Below, one piece after another: positions 27,208-36,375 of a DNA stretch of 64,000 bases. How positions within the stretch are numbered: position 1 is the first letter of the stretch; each line of letters opens with the position of its first letter. This DNA is from Alishewanella tabrizica (lineage in GTDB: Bacteria > Pseudomonadota > Gammaproteobacteria > Enterobacterales > Alteromonadaceae): positions 62,001 to 126,000 of the forward strand of contig NZ_BMYR01000007.1 in the NCBI RefSeq assembly GCF_014652375.1. The letters run 5' to 3'. The notes beneath the pieces are model-generated. The model was not told where the DNA came from. It did not search any database and saw only the letters and a list, made by a program, of their open reading frames with translations. Both the position numbers and the translations under genes were made by a program.

Positions 27208-28142
27208 ATGTATTTAGATTACTCAGCTGTTATACATACTACAATAATGCTCAATATATAAACGACGCTATTGAAGGAGCTTTAGCACAAGAAATCAAGC
27301 CAAAAGAGATCATTGTTTTAGACGATGGCTCAACGGATAATACAGAGCAAGTCCTAAAAATTTTTTCAAAACAGATCAAATATAAAAAAATAAGTAACCA
27401 AGGATGTGGGACAGCCAGAAGGCACGCTATTGAACTTTCTTCACAACCCTACATTGCTTTATGTGATAGTGATGATATTTGGCAACCTAATCATATATCA
27501 AGAAAAATCGCTTTTATAGATAAAAACCCTGAATTTAATTTTTTATGTTCTAATTTCACAAGCTTTGGACCCGAAGCATTAGAAAACTATACTCGATTAG
27601 CCGAAGCACCAGATAATTGGGTTAACCAATACCTCACAATAGCAAAAGACAATTTCGCAATTGTAAACGAACCTTTCCCTGCTTTTTTAAAGTTCAACAT
27701 TGGTTTTCCATCTGGATTATTTATCAAAAGAACATTATACAATAACACAGGCGGTATCAGGGATAAGTTCAGCAGAAGTCATGCTGAAGACACAGATTTC
27801 ACTCGAAGAGCTATTCTTTGTGATGATGCGAAAGTTGCTATTGACTTGCAAACTACATGGAGTTACAGAAGAACAGGACAAAACATGTCCACGGTTAGTT
27901 TTAAAAATAGTATAGGTAGGGCTGTCATACTCCAAGATTTGTTAGATAGCGGATACATTCCTACTATTTACCAAAAAGATGTCAAATTAAGAATTAATGA
28001 ATGTTACCTAGAAGCTTTCAGAACAGCTTACTGGTCTGGACTTGATAAAGATGCTTTGTCTATATTTAAAATGGCTGAGAATGCTACTTTAAAAGATAAA
28101 TTGCGTTATGTAAAATCGCTAATAAAAACTATAAAAAAATAA
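27208..28142 (+). pseudogene. GT2 glycosyltransferase with a probable -1 frameshift near its start
   Basis: From about 27237 the frame encodes a normal GT2 domain: YNNAQYINDAIEGALAQ, then VLDDGSTDNTEQV, ALCDSDDIWQP and SHAEDTDFTRR. The residues before it in that frame (MELKYVFRLLSCYTY) do not look like a GT2 start. In the other frame ATG 27208, with GGAG 7 bases upstream, reads MYLDYSAVIHT, a perfect GT2 first strand; one missing T at about 27238-27241 would join them. The frame usually called from ATG 27195 would start on the Shine-Dalgarno sequence itself. It is either a recent mutation, a sequencing error or a programmed slip. Confidence 0.75.
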
Positions 28143-28148
28143 AAATTA

Positions 28149-28175
28149 ACATGCCTTAAAATTACTAAAGCATGT
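28149..28175. terminator. Weak hairpin between convergent genes
   Basis: ACATGC (28149) can pair with GCATGT (ending 28175) across an A/T-rich loop, between the GT2 gene and the convergent flippase gene. The stem is only 6 pairs, so the call is weak. Confidence 0.3.
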
Positions 28176-28192
28176 ATTGCTACACTAAAAAT

Positions 28193-29674
28193 TTATTTTA
28201 GCCTTTTCAAAACACTAATAGGTAAGCTATCAATTAGCAGATTGAACTCACCACCTTTAATAAATATCCGTATTAGAATACTAAACAAAAGTAATAGGAG
28301 AACATAGATTGTAAAACCAAAAAAAACCGTGAGGAAAAGTTCGACAGCGCTTGGGTATGAATAAAAATACGGTTTAAGCAACATCAAAAAATAGTACATT
28401 GCCAGAGATAATGAAAGCGGAAGCATCAAAACTTCCAGCACCTTTTTTACTGGCAACTCAACAAATATCTTGGCAAAATAAATAATAAAACAAAAATTTA
28501 TAGCACCAACAAAAACTCTTAAATAGGCAAATTCTGTAACACTATTTACAGAATAATAAATAAAACCGGTAGCAAGTAATACTATGCCGGCAAAATCGCC
28601 AAACATTGAGTATTTAATTTTATTATTAGCATCGTATAAGGTAGTTATAACGGATTGCGTAATAAAAATAATCATTAGCAATGCTAAAACACCAATAAAA
28701 TCTTTTACGGGCAACCATTTTTCTCCTAATACCACAAGTGTGAAAGGTTCAGCTACTGCCAGCAACCCTAATGCACATGGTGCGAGAAATAAGTAGCCTA
28801 ATTGCAAAACCTGGATCGAATTCGCCATAAGCTTCGCGGGTTCAGATTTAAACTTCGCCAATCCAGAAAAAATAGGCTGCATTGCGGGGCTAACAAGCTC
28901 TGATTGGGGCATGGCAGAAAACTGCCGGGCAACACTAAACTGACCTGTTGCCACATCGCCAAAACGCTTACCGACCAACAAAATATCCATCTGCGAGCGG
29001 ATATAACTTACAATATTTCTAAATAACAAAAACTTTGAGTAACTAAACATCTCAGCCTGAAACTTAAAGTTAAATTTTGGCCTGTAACTTACCACCATAT
29101 AAGATCCAATAATACTGATAATGACATTTACAATATTTCCAATCAGCAATGCATAGTAATTTCTAAAATAGTAAGCCGCAGTTAAACAAGCACAAAAAGA
29201 TAATATTTTTGCCAGAATAAGTACTTTGTTTTCTTTCTGATAATTAAGCTCTTTTTCAAGTTTCACCATGCCGATATTTCGAAAAGAGTAAAAGAACTCA
29301 GTTAAGCACATAATGTAAATAACGGTTTCTAGTTCAGGGTTTTCAAACAATCTAGCGGCGCTTGAGGCTAACAGTATTAATATTATATTTAACACTGTCC
29401 TTAAAAAAATATTTATAGTCCAGGCCGCATTGTAGTCATCATCGCTAGGTGATGGTTGTAAAATCAGATACCGGTTTACACCAGCGTTCGATAATACTTC
29501 AAAAAAACCAATAATGAGGATACCTATCGCGACAATGCCAAAGTCTTTTGGATCAAGTAGCCGCACCAAAATAAGTGTACTAATTATCCCCAAACTGCGC
29601 ACAATTAACTTGCCAAACATGTTCCATAAATAAGCTTTGAAAAGTAATTTTTTTGTAGAGAATTTTTCAGTCAC
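28193..29674 (-). CDS. Oligosaccharide flippase (Wzx/MOP superfamily)
   Basis: A 493-residue polytopic protein with about 14 predicted helices. The opening KAYLWNMFGKLIVRSLGIIS and LVRLLDPKDFGIVAIGILII are classic for PST-family lipopolysaccharide flippases. It would move the lipid-linked repeat unit across the inner membrane, a step not otherwise covered in this locus. It is the only synthesis gene on the minus strand between 12 and 47 kb, inside the AT-rich block, so it was probably acquired or rearranged separately. Its promoter must lie in the 29675-29912 gap. Confidence 0.9.
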   Translation of the reverse strand: MTEKFSTKKLLFKAYLWNMFGKLIVRSLGIISTLILVRLLDPKDFGIVAIGILIIGFFEVLSNAGVNRYLILQPSPSDDDYNAAWTINIFLRTVLNIILILLASSAARLFENPELETVIYIMCLTEFFYSFRNIGMVKLEKELNYQKENKVLILAKILSFCACLTAAYYFRNYYALLIGNIVNVIISIIGSYMVVSYRPKFNFKFQAEMFSYSKFLLFRNIVSYIRSQMDILLVGKRFGDVATGQFSVARQFSAMPQSELVSPAMQPIFSGLAKFKSEPAKLMANSIQVLQLGYLFLAPCALGLLAVAEPFTLVVLGEKWLPVKDFIGVLALLMIIFITQSVITTLYDANNKIKYSMFGDFAGIVLLATGFIYYSVNSVTEFAYLRVFVGAINFCFIIYFAKIFVELPVKKVLEVLMLPLSLSLAMYYFLMLLKPYFYSYPSAVELFLTVFFGFTIYVLLLLLFSILIRIFIKGGEFNLLIDSLPISVLKRLK

Positions 29675-29912
29675 TGTTTTTTCTTAAATTTAACTAGCAG
29701 TCAAGGTGTTTTTTAGACTAGCTTTGCAATCGTCATGTCAAAATTGCTAATCATATTAACATCAGATATATTTCATTATATAGGAGTGATAAAGCGATGC
29801 ACCACTATTTCTTTAAAGTGTTTGCTTGGTAACCTAAGCTGGTTTCCTCTAAATTGACTTAAAATCCACTTTGCTTTGCGAGTAACGTTAGCACCATAAA
29901 AAGGTTAAAAAA

Positions 29913-31742
29913 TTGTCTATTGGCATCGAATCTGTTCAGCAATCACCTAAAGGCGAACTGACGGCACCGCCGCAACGTCAAAAAATATTGGTACTAGGCG
30001 AAGATACACGTAGTTTTTTGAGTGTTATCAGATCTTTAGGCTTGTCTGGTTTTATAGTAGATGTGGTTTGCTACAACGCAACCTCCCCCGCTTTAAAATC
30101 AAAATTCATTCGCCAGGCATACACATTTAACTATCAAGCCTACACTAGCGAGCAATGGTTAGCAGAACTTCTTAAACTTGCCCATGAGGAACATTATCAC
30201 GCAATTGTTCCTTGTGATGAGCGGGCAATATACCCTTTGCATGAAAACCATCAGCTTTTTCCAAGCAAAACAGTATTGGCGATTCCGAATAACGAAGTTT
30301 TTGACCATTTATTCGACAAAAACACCACCAAAGCATTGGCTAAAAAAGAAAATGTTCCCCATGCAGTAGGGCGCCTACTTAATTTGAGCGCCACAAACTA
30401 TCAGCAACTTATTGCTGAATTTGGCAGTAAATTTGTCATAAAACCTACCTTGTCTTTCAAAACTGACTCTTTATCCAACCGACAAAAAGTTGAAATTATC
30501 GATTCTGAAACAAGCTATGCCAGATGGCAGCAAAGTTTTGATTTAAGCGAGGCATATTTAGTTGAAAGTTTCTTTGAAGGCACTGGTGAAGGTGTGTCAG
30601 TCTTAGCTTTAAACGGCAATATAGTCGCTTACTTTGCTCATAGCCGGGTTAATGAACCAAAAACAGGTGGCGGAAGCTCATATCGTAAATCAATTAAGCT
30701 TGATGCAAGCATGGCCGAAGCTTGTGCAAAATTATGCAAGGCGACAAATTACCATGGCGTTGGCATGTTCGAGTTTAAGAAAAACTACCAAACCGGAGCT
30801 TGGATCTTAATCGAAGTAAACGCCCGATTCTGGGGGTCACTGCCACTGGCAATATTTGCTGGTGTAGATTTCCCCTCGATGTATATCAAGGCACTGCTCA
30901 GTAAACAGCTTAACACCACACCTTTATGCATTACTAATTACGGGCAAGAAAATTATAAGGTGGGCGTATATGCTCGTAGTCTTATCAATGACATTTTCGA
31001 TATTAAAAAAGAACTTGAGTTTAATCTTAAATACAGCTCTGGATATACTACCCTAACCGATTGCGCAAAGCGTCTACTAAGTTTTAGCCGTATTGTTTTA
31101 GGCAAAGAGCGAATCGACAGTTATCTGTATGCTGACAAAATGCCTTTTAAAACAGAGTTGGGACAGTTTTATCAAGAAAATGTTTTGCCGAAACTACCAT
31201 GGTACAAACAACCATCTCAGGCCGCAGAGCTAAAGAGACTATTAGCATGTCTGCAAACTAAGGCTAACCCCACAGTCAAAATGGTTTGTTATGGCAATAT
31301 TATGCGAAGCCCATTTGCCTGTCACTTTTTACAACTACTTTGTGGCAAACAAGGAATTAATTGGTCGATAGACTCATATGGTGTTCATCAAAAAGAACAG
31401 CGCCATTGCCCGCCTGAATGTATCAAAACAGCACATAAGATGGGCATCGATTTAACTCAACACAAATCTAAATGGTTACGCCAAGAGCATATAGGTGAAA
31501 ACGACATCTTTTTTATTTTTGATAATTTAAATAAAGATAAACTTAGCAGATATTATCAAAGTCGCTATGTCTTTAACCTGGCCTATTTTATCCCCTCATG
31601 CTTGGGAGTCCATAAAGAGATAGCTGACCCATACGGCGCAGGTGAAGAGGCAGTAAAAAAATGTTATGAGCTAATTGCTGCGGCATTAACGCATATATTA
31701 GAACAGTATAAAACTGCTAAAATAAAAGACAATAAATTATGA
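29913..31742 (+). CDS. ATP-grasp / low-molecular-weight phosphatase fusion protein
   Basis: 609 residues in two parts. Residues about 25-380 form an ATP-grasp ligase of the carbamoyl-phosphate-synthase-like type (KILVLGEDTRSFLSVIRSLG; FVIKPTLSFKTDS; VESFFEGTGEGVSV; ILIEVNARFWGSLP). Residues about 450-600 form a low-molecular-weight protein tyrosine phosphatase domain with an intact C-x5-R loop, CYGNIMRS (Cys about 459), and the general-acid loop ADPYG. The start is TTG 29913 with AAAAGG about 8 bases upstream. Single-domain phosphatases of this class dephosphorylate the BY-kinase in capsule loci; fusion to ATP-grasp is unusual. The next gene overlaps by 4 bases. Confidence 0.85.
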   Translation: MSIGIESVQQSPKGELTAPPQRQKILVLGEDTRSFLSVIRSLGLSGFIVDVVCYNATSPALKSKFIRQAYTFNYQAYTSEQWLAELLKLAHEEHYHAIVPCDERAIYPLHENHQLFPSKTVLAIPNNEVFDHLFDKNTTKALAKKENVPHAVGRLLNLSATNYQQLIAEFGSKFVIKPTLSFKTDSLSNRQKVEIIDSETSYARWQQSFDLSEAYLVESFFEGTGEGVSVLALNGNIVAYFAHSRVNEPKTGGGSSYRKSIKLDASMAEACAKLCKATNYHGVGMFEFKKNYQTGAWILIEVNARFWGSLPLAIFAGVDFPSMYIKALLSKQLNTTPLCITNYGQENYKVGVYARSLINDIFDIKKELEFNLKYSSGYTTLTDCAKRLLSFSRIVLGKERIDSYLYADKMPFKTELGQFYQENVLPKLPWYKQPSQAAELKRLLACLQTKANPTVKMVCYGNIMRSPFACHFLQLLCGKQGINWSIDSYGVHQKEQRHCPPECIKTAHKMGIDLTQHKSKWLRQEHIGENDIFFIFDNLNKDKLSRYYQSRYVFNLAYFIPSCLGVHKEIADPYGAGEEAVKKCYELIAAALTHILEQYKTAKIKDNKL

Positions 31743-32671
31743 TAAGAAGCAAACTAACTGTAATTATTCATGCAGAGGAAGAGTTTGATTGGGGTGGTGG
31801 TTTTTTTCGCTCAAACAACAACATTACGCATGGCGCAGAGCTGACTACATTTGTTGACCAAATCCTTGCAACTGGAGTCAGAGTAGTGCTTGCCATGGAC
31901 TATGCTTTTGTAAGTAGCGAACAAGGCACTAAAGTCATTGAGCACTTTAAACAACAGCAATATAAAAACGTTGAATTTGCGTCACATTTACACCCATGGG
32001 TAAACCCGCCGTTTGAAGAGCCTACCATTGATGGTGATGAAATTGAAGATTTTTATTCATTCCCAGGTAACCTTTCTGCAGACACTGAAGAAGCCAAATT
32101 AACTTCTTTAACTACACTTATCGAACAAAAGACCGGAAGGCGCCCTACCACTTACCTGGCAGGGCGATATGGAACAGGGGCTAATACTTACCAAATCTTA
32201 AAAAAACTAGGGTACAAACTAGATGTAAGTATTTCTGCTTTTGCCGACTTTAGCAGTTATCATGGGCCTGACTTTTCTAATTACACCAATTCTGAAACAA
32301 GCATTGATGGGATTAGGTGCATTCCTCATACTTCAGGCTACATTAGTTACTGCAACGGCGTTGCCAATTATTTTAACCGTGACAGCCAAAACCTGGCAAA
32401 ATTCAACAATTCATTTATTGGCAAGGTAATACTTAAACTGTTGGGTGTAAAAAGAGTTCGGCTATCTCCGGAAGGTTATAGTTATAAAGAAATGCACAAG
32501 CTCTTAAAAAGTCTTAACGACATAGGAGTAGAAAATTTTATTTTTTCCTTTCATTCGCCGAGTGTTAAAGTAGGTCTTACACCTTATATTCCAGAAGATA
32601 AACATCTGTCTAAGTTAAGAAATGACACCTTAAAACTTTTAAACGAATTTAGTAGTATTCGAGCGGATTAA
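31739..32671 (+). CDS. WalW-like polysaccharide deacetylase family protein
   Basis: A 310-residue protein with a divergent NodB fold. The first motif is HAEEEFDWGGG, the metal-binding motif SHLHPWVNPP, and the third YLAGRYGTGANTYQIL. It resembles WalW-type proteins found in polysaccharide clusters. There is no signal peptide, so activity is expected in the cytoplasm. It is coupled to the fusion gene upstream (ATGA overlap). Whether it removes acetyl groups here is inferred. Confidence 0.78.
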   Translation: MIRSKLTVIIHAEEEFDWGGGFFRSNNNITHGAELTTFVDQILATGVRVVLAMDYAFVSSEQGTKVIEHFKQQQYKNVEFASHLHPWVNPPFEEPTIDGDEIEDFYSFPGNLSADTEEAKLTSLTTLIEQKTGRRPTTYLAGRYGTGANTYQILKKLGYKLDVSISAFADFSSYHGPDFSNYTNSETSIDGIRCIPHTSGYISYCNGVANYFNRDSQNLAKFNNSFIGKVILKLLGVKRVRLSPEGYSYKEMHKLLKSLNDIGVENFIFSFHSPSVKVGLTPYIPEDKHLSKLRNDTLKLLNEFSSIRAD

Positions 32672-32675
32672 TAAA

Positions 32676-33656
32676 TTGACGACACAGTGCATTAAAATAT
32701 CAGTGTTAATTGCCACAAGAAATCGTCCTCTGCAATTTTTTGAGGCACTATACTCTGTGCTCAATCAGTCCTATACAAATATTGAGGTTATCGTAGTCAA
32801 TGACGGTAGTGATGAAGAACATCTAACTCAATATCACGATATTGAAAGAAACACAGATAATCGGGTTAAATTCCTATATCTACCCAAACGACCGAACGGT
32901 CATGGTCCCAGCTTTGCGCGAAATACTGCAGCTTATCAGTCGACTGGAAAATTTATTGCATTTTTAGACGATGACGATCTATGGACTGATACTGAGCATC
33001 TAGCTAGATTTGTTGATACATTCCAATCTGCTGGTCAATTAGAGTTATATTTTACTAACCAGAACGCCATATGCGCCGATGGCACAAAAGCAGAAAAACC
33101 ACTATGGCTTGATTCTCTCAATGACTCAGTATCAAAACAATTGACTCTTACACCGAGCGCAGTATTAGCCAAACCTGAATGGTTATTTTCAGCCAGTGGT
33201 TTTGCGCACCTTAACTGCACAATAGTAGACAAAGCATTATTCAACAACGTAAATGGTTTTGATGAATCGTTGCGATATGAAGAAGACAAAGATCTTTTTT
33301 GGCGGCTGGTTGATAACGCAACTTTTATTGTATTTGACTCGAATTACATAGCACAACACCATATTCCAGAAAAAAGAGTAAGCGCATCTAATGCTTTAGA
33401 TAACCTTAATAAAAGAGAAATACAATTAAGGATTGCTGAAAAAAATTTGTTAATTGCAAAGAATTACGAACTAAAAAAAGCATGTAAAAAATCAATAAAA
33501 TACAGCTGCAAACATATTTCTGAATTATTTAACAAAAAAAAATCATTTAAGCTTGCTTACTATTATGCTGTTCGAGCGTTAGCAATAGAATTTAATCTTA
33601 AATGGGCATCATTCACAGCATTAGTATTTATAAAAATGATTTCAAGAGAAAAGTAA
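32676..33656 (+). CDS. GT2 family glycosyltransferase
   Basis: A 326-residue GT-A enzyme. The N-terminal strand is KISVLIATRNRPLQFFEAL, nucleotide binding VIVVNDGSDEEHL, the metal motif FLDDDDLW, and the acceptor-side acid in RYEEDKDLFWRL. The start is TTG 32676, with GAGCGG about 10 bases upstream, 4 bases after the previous stop. The C-terminal 90 residues are Lys-rich helices that may bind the membrane. The sugar is unknown. Confidence 0.87.
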   Translation: MTTQCIKISVLIATRNRPLQFFEALYSVLNQSYTNIEVIVVNDGSDEEHLTQYHDIERNTDNRVKFLYLPKRPNGHGPSFARNTAAYQSTGKFIAFLDDDDLWTDTEHLARFVDTFQSAGQLELYFTNQNAICADGTKAEKPLWLDSLNDSVSKQLTLTPSAVLAKPEWLFSASGFAHLNCTIVDKALFNNVNGFDESLRYEEDKDLFWRLVDNATFIVFDSNYIAQHHIPEKRVSASNALDNLNKREIQLRIAEKNLLIAKNYELKKACKKSIKYSCKHISELFNKKKSFKLAYYYAVRALAIEFNLKWASFTALVFIKMISREK

Positions 33657-34408
33657 TGGAAAACTTTATACACCTCATAACATTATTAAAGCAACCAAGC
33701 CTAATTAAAAATTATAAACCTATAATATTACTCAGCCATATGCGGGCAAACACCAGCTTAATTGGTCATATTTTAGGTAGCAACTCTGAAATAAACGGCT
33801 ACTATGAACAACATATAGGTTATTACAGTTGGAAAAGTTTAATTCGGCAAAAGCTGTTATATTGTAAGCAGCATGACTTGAAAGAAAAAAGCAAATACAT
33901 GTTTGATAAGGTGCTGCACAACGAGCACTTCGTTTCTCCTACACTTCTTAATAACAGGCATGCAAAGGTGTTAATTAGCATCAGAAAGCCTGAAACCACT
34001 ATTCCGAGTATCATAAAACTTTATCAAAAAGTGGATCCTAGTCATGTATTTTCCACTTTAGAGGGCGCAGCTGATTATTACATTGCACGCTTGCAATATT
34101 TGGTTACGATTAGTAAGCAGCTTAATAACTACTTTTATTATGATGCAGAACAATTGCGGGATAACACAACAGAATGTTTAGCTGGCATTACTGACTATTT
34201 AAAGCTTACTACACCTTTAAGTCCTGAGTTTAAAACCCAGAAGCTTACAGGTGTGGGCAATGCAGGTGATCATTCTGGAAATTTGAATTCAGCAAAGGTG
34301 AAGAAAGTAACAACCGATTATTCAGAATATGACTTAACACAGATAGACATTAAATCTATAAATTCACTCTACGAAGATACATTAAGTCAATTGAAGTCAA
34401 ATGCTTAG
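33656..34408 (+). CDS. Sulfotransferase family protein
   Basis: About 250 residues. The 5'-phosphosulfate loop is seen in ILLSHMRANTSLIGHIL (family form: SxxRSGSTxL), and the 3'-phosphate region in VLISIRKPETTIPSII. These are the two PAPS-binding marks of the superfamily. ATG 33656 overlaps the last base of the previous stop (TAATG) and has AAGAGAAAAG upstream; the longer start at 33602 lies within the GT2 gene. It suggests that the polymer or a glycan branch is sulfated. The loop is degenerate, so activity is not certain. Confidence 0.78.
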   Translation: MENFIHLITLLKQPSLIKNYKPIILLSHMRANTSLIGHILGSNSEINGYYEQHIGYYSWKSLIRQKLLYCKQHDLKEKSKYMFDKVLHNEHFVSPTLLNNRHAKVLISIRKPETTIPSIIKLYQKVDPSHVFSTLEGAADYYIARLQYLVTISKQLNNYFYYDAEQLRDNTTECLAGITDYLKLTTPLSPEFKTQKLTGVGNAGDHSGNLNSAKVKKVTTDYSEYDLTQIDIKSINSLYEDTLSQLKSNA

Positions 34409-34442
34409 CGGAAAATGAAGCTATCTTCACTGCCGCTAAGCA
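34402..34442. terminator. Two-tier hairpin at the end of the AT-rich block
   Basis: TGCTTAGCGG (34402-34411) pairs perfectly with CCGCTAAGCA (34433-34442). Inside, TGAAG/CTTCA (34416-34420/34425-34429) forms a second stem. It spans the sulfotransferase stop codon and has no T-tract, so it may be an RNA processing or 3'-end stability element and not a classical terminator. Confidence 0.5.
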
Positions 34443-34457
34443 CATTAAGGAACGCGC

Positions 34458-35573
34458 TTGAAAAGGTCAAAGGCCCTCAAAGTTGAAACTATGTTCAACA
34501 ACTTTAAGCTAACTTTTTTTCTGCAACCTTTGCATGGGCTACCGGAAACATTAAGCGATACCGCAAATGCTAATTGGCCTTGGCAGCAAGACATTAACTG
34601 GTTTTTAGCCTTGGCAGAATTTAAACGCCTTACTCAGCAACCAACGCTGCACTTTTTTTTACTTGAGGTCTGGTCCGAGCATACACGCTGCCTCGCCCTG
34701 CCCCTTTGTAGCACTAAAGATGGTCGTTACTGGAGTAGCCTGACAGACGTGTATAGCCCTTCCTTTAACATTATTTCTTCAACAACACTTATAATAGCAA
34801 ATCCATGGCAATGTCTGTTGCATGCGCTTACCCAGCTGCAACCTAATTGGGTGTATTGCCAGCTTTCACCACTAAGGCAAGAGCAAATACAGCAACTCAC
34901 TAAGCTTAATGGGTGTTTGCGTACCCATGTATTTGAGCATTCAGAAAACTGGTTAGCTAACTGTAGTAGTAACCAGGAATACTGGCATAAGAGGCCTGGT
35001 CAGTTAAAAAACACCATAAAGCGCAAACGTGCCAAATTATTAAGTAGTGGTAGCCGAATTGAAATACACAGCCAGCTAACAGATGAGTTGATGCTTAAAT
35101 ACTGGCAGGTGTATCAACAAAGCTGGAAACAACCTGAAACCGACCGTTATTTTATTAATTGGCTGGCAAACTATAGTGCTGCTAACGGCATGCTTAGGTT
35201 AGGCTTGCTGTTCATTGACGAACAGCCGGTTGCCTGCCAATTATGGCTGGTGCATCACTCAAAGGCTGCTATTTATAAACTGGCACAGGACCAGGCTTTT
35301 GATAACCTGTCGCCGGGAACCGTTCTTATGGCTGACATGGTGAATTATGTCATTGACATTGATAAGGTGACGTCTATTGATTTCTTAACCGGAAACGACA
35401 ACTATAAAGCTATGTGGATGGATTTTAATTTTAAATTGTATGGCGCTGAGCTGTTTAATATAAACTCGTTAACAGGCCGCTGGTTATGGTCAAAGCAATG
35501 GCTAAAAACCACACTAAAAACTATAGCCCGACAAATGCATCACCTAATATTTCGAGCACGGCATGACAATTAA
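34458..35573 (+). CDS. GNAT/FemAB-type acyltransferase-like protein
   Basis: A 371-residue protein whose middle and C-terminus match the BioF2-like acetyltransferase domain: NTIKRKRAKLLSSGSRIEI, FIDEQPVACQLWLVHHSKAA, then IDFLTGNDNYKAMWMDF. The start is TTG 34458 with AAGGA 7 bases upstream; an ATG at 34491 has no ribosome binding site. It overlaps the hydrolase 2 gene by 11 bases, which ties it to the exosortase-associated set. It likely acylates a sugar or lipid intermediate, but the substrate is unknown. Confidence 0.75.
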   Translation: MKRSKALKVETMFNNFKLTFFLQPLHGLPETLSDTANANWPWQQDINWFLALAEFKRLTQQPTLHFFLLEVWSEHTRCLALPLCSTKDGRYWSSLTDVYSPSFNIISSTTLIIANPWQCLLHALTQLQPNWVYCQLSPLRQEQIQQLTKLNGCLRTHVFEHSENWLANCSSNQEYWHKRPGQLKNTIKRKRAKLLSSGSRIEIHSQLTDELMLKYWQVYQQSWKQPETDRYFINWLANYSAANGMLRLGLLFIDEQPVACQLWLVHHSKAAIYKLAQDQAFDNLSPGTVLMADMVNYVIDIDKVTSIDFLTGNDNYKAMWMDFNFKLYGAELFNINSLTGRWLWSKQWLKTTLKTIARQMHHLIFRARHDN

Positions 35574-36375
35574 GGCTGAATTTGTAACAGGCACACAAGG
35601 TAAATATTTTCTAACCCAATGGCCTTCTAAGCAGAAAAATGCCCCCGTGCTGGTCATACTGCAGCCCTTTGCTGAAGAACAAAACAAAGTACGGCATTTA
35701 TACCGCAAACTTGCAGAACCCTTACAACAGCAGGGATGGAAAGTTCTTTTGCCAGATCATTACGGTACGGGTGACAGTGAGGGTGATTTAGACACAGCCA
35801 CAACGGTTATTTGGCGTAATGATTTGCAGCAGCTGCTGGCTTCCCTGGCAAACGACGGTTTTGAACAGGTTAATTTTCTCGCCGTGCGTTTTGGCGTCTT
35901 GCAACTTTTTGATTTACTGAATCATAGCAACTTAGCTTTAAAAGCTCAGCAACTTATCCTGTGGCAACCGGTATTCGACATTGATAAATTTTGGCAACAG
36001 TTTGTCCGCATTAAAGTGGCTGAAGCCATGGCGGTTGGCGCTAAAATTAGTGAGAAAGAGTTGCAGCAGCAGCTGGCGAACGGTCAAAGCATCGAAATTG
36101 CCGGCTACCCGATTAGTCCGGCGTTCTACCGCAGTTTGGCACAAATGAATACCGCCTTGCCTGCACTGTTGCCTGAGTATAGTGTAAGCTGGTTTGAAAC
36201 GTCACAACTGAACACCACTGCCCTGCCGGTAAAAAACATGCTGCAACAGTTACAACAAGGCGGCGTTAACTTCGTACCTTTAAAAGACGAACTCTACTGG
36301 CAAAGCGCAGAGCTCGCCAGCGCCGATACGTTGATCGCCCTTACCCTGCAGCAATTAACATCAGGTGCAGTATGA
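35563..36375 (+). CDS. Exosortase A-associated hydrolase 2
   Basis: A 270-residue alpha/beta-hydrolase-fold protein of the TIGR03101 type: VLVILQPFAEEQNKVRHLYR followed by LLPDHYGTGDSEGD. The nucleophile elbow is degenerate (FLAVRFGVLQLFD), a feature I associate with this family, so catalysis is doubtful. Its gene overlaps the next by 4 bases; the pair nearly always occurs together in exosortase A loci, with the decarboxylase, ligase and ACP genes nearby. Confidence 0.85.
   Translation: MTIKAEFVTGTQGKYFLTQWPSKQKNAPVLVILQPFAEEQNKVRHLYRKLAEPLQQQGWKVLLPDHYGTGDSEGDLDTATTVIWRNDLQQLLASLANDGFEQVNFLAVRFGVLQLFDLLNHSNLALKAQQLILWQPVFDIDKFWQQFVRIKVAEAMAVGAKISEKELQQQLANGQSIEIAGYPISPAFYRSLAQMNTALPALLPEYSVSWFETSQLNTTALPVKNMLQQLQQGGVNFVPLKDELYWQSAELASADTLIALTLQQLTSGAV

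Noticed and set aside
29713..29741. TTGACA at 29741-29736 on the minus strand as the flippase promoter
   Set aside because: The -35 box is perfect, but the hexamer 17 bases downstream (GTCTAA) is a poor -10 element and no better one is in range.
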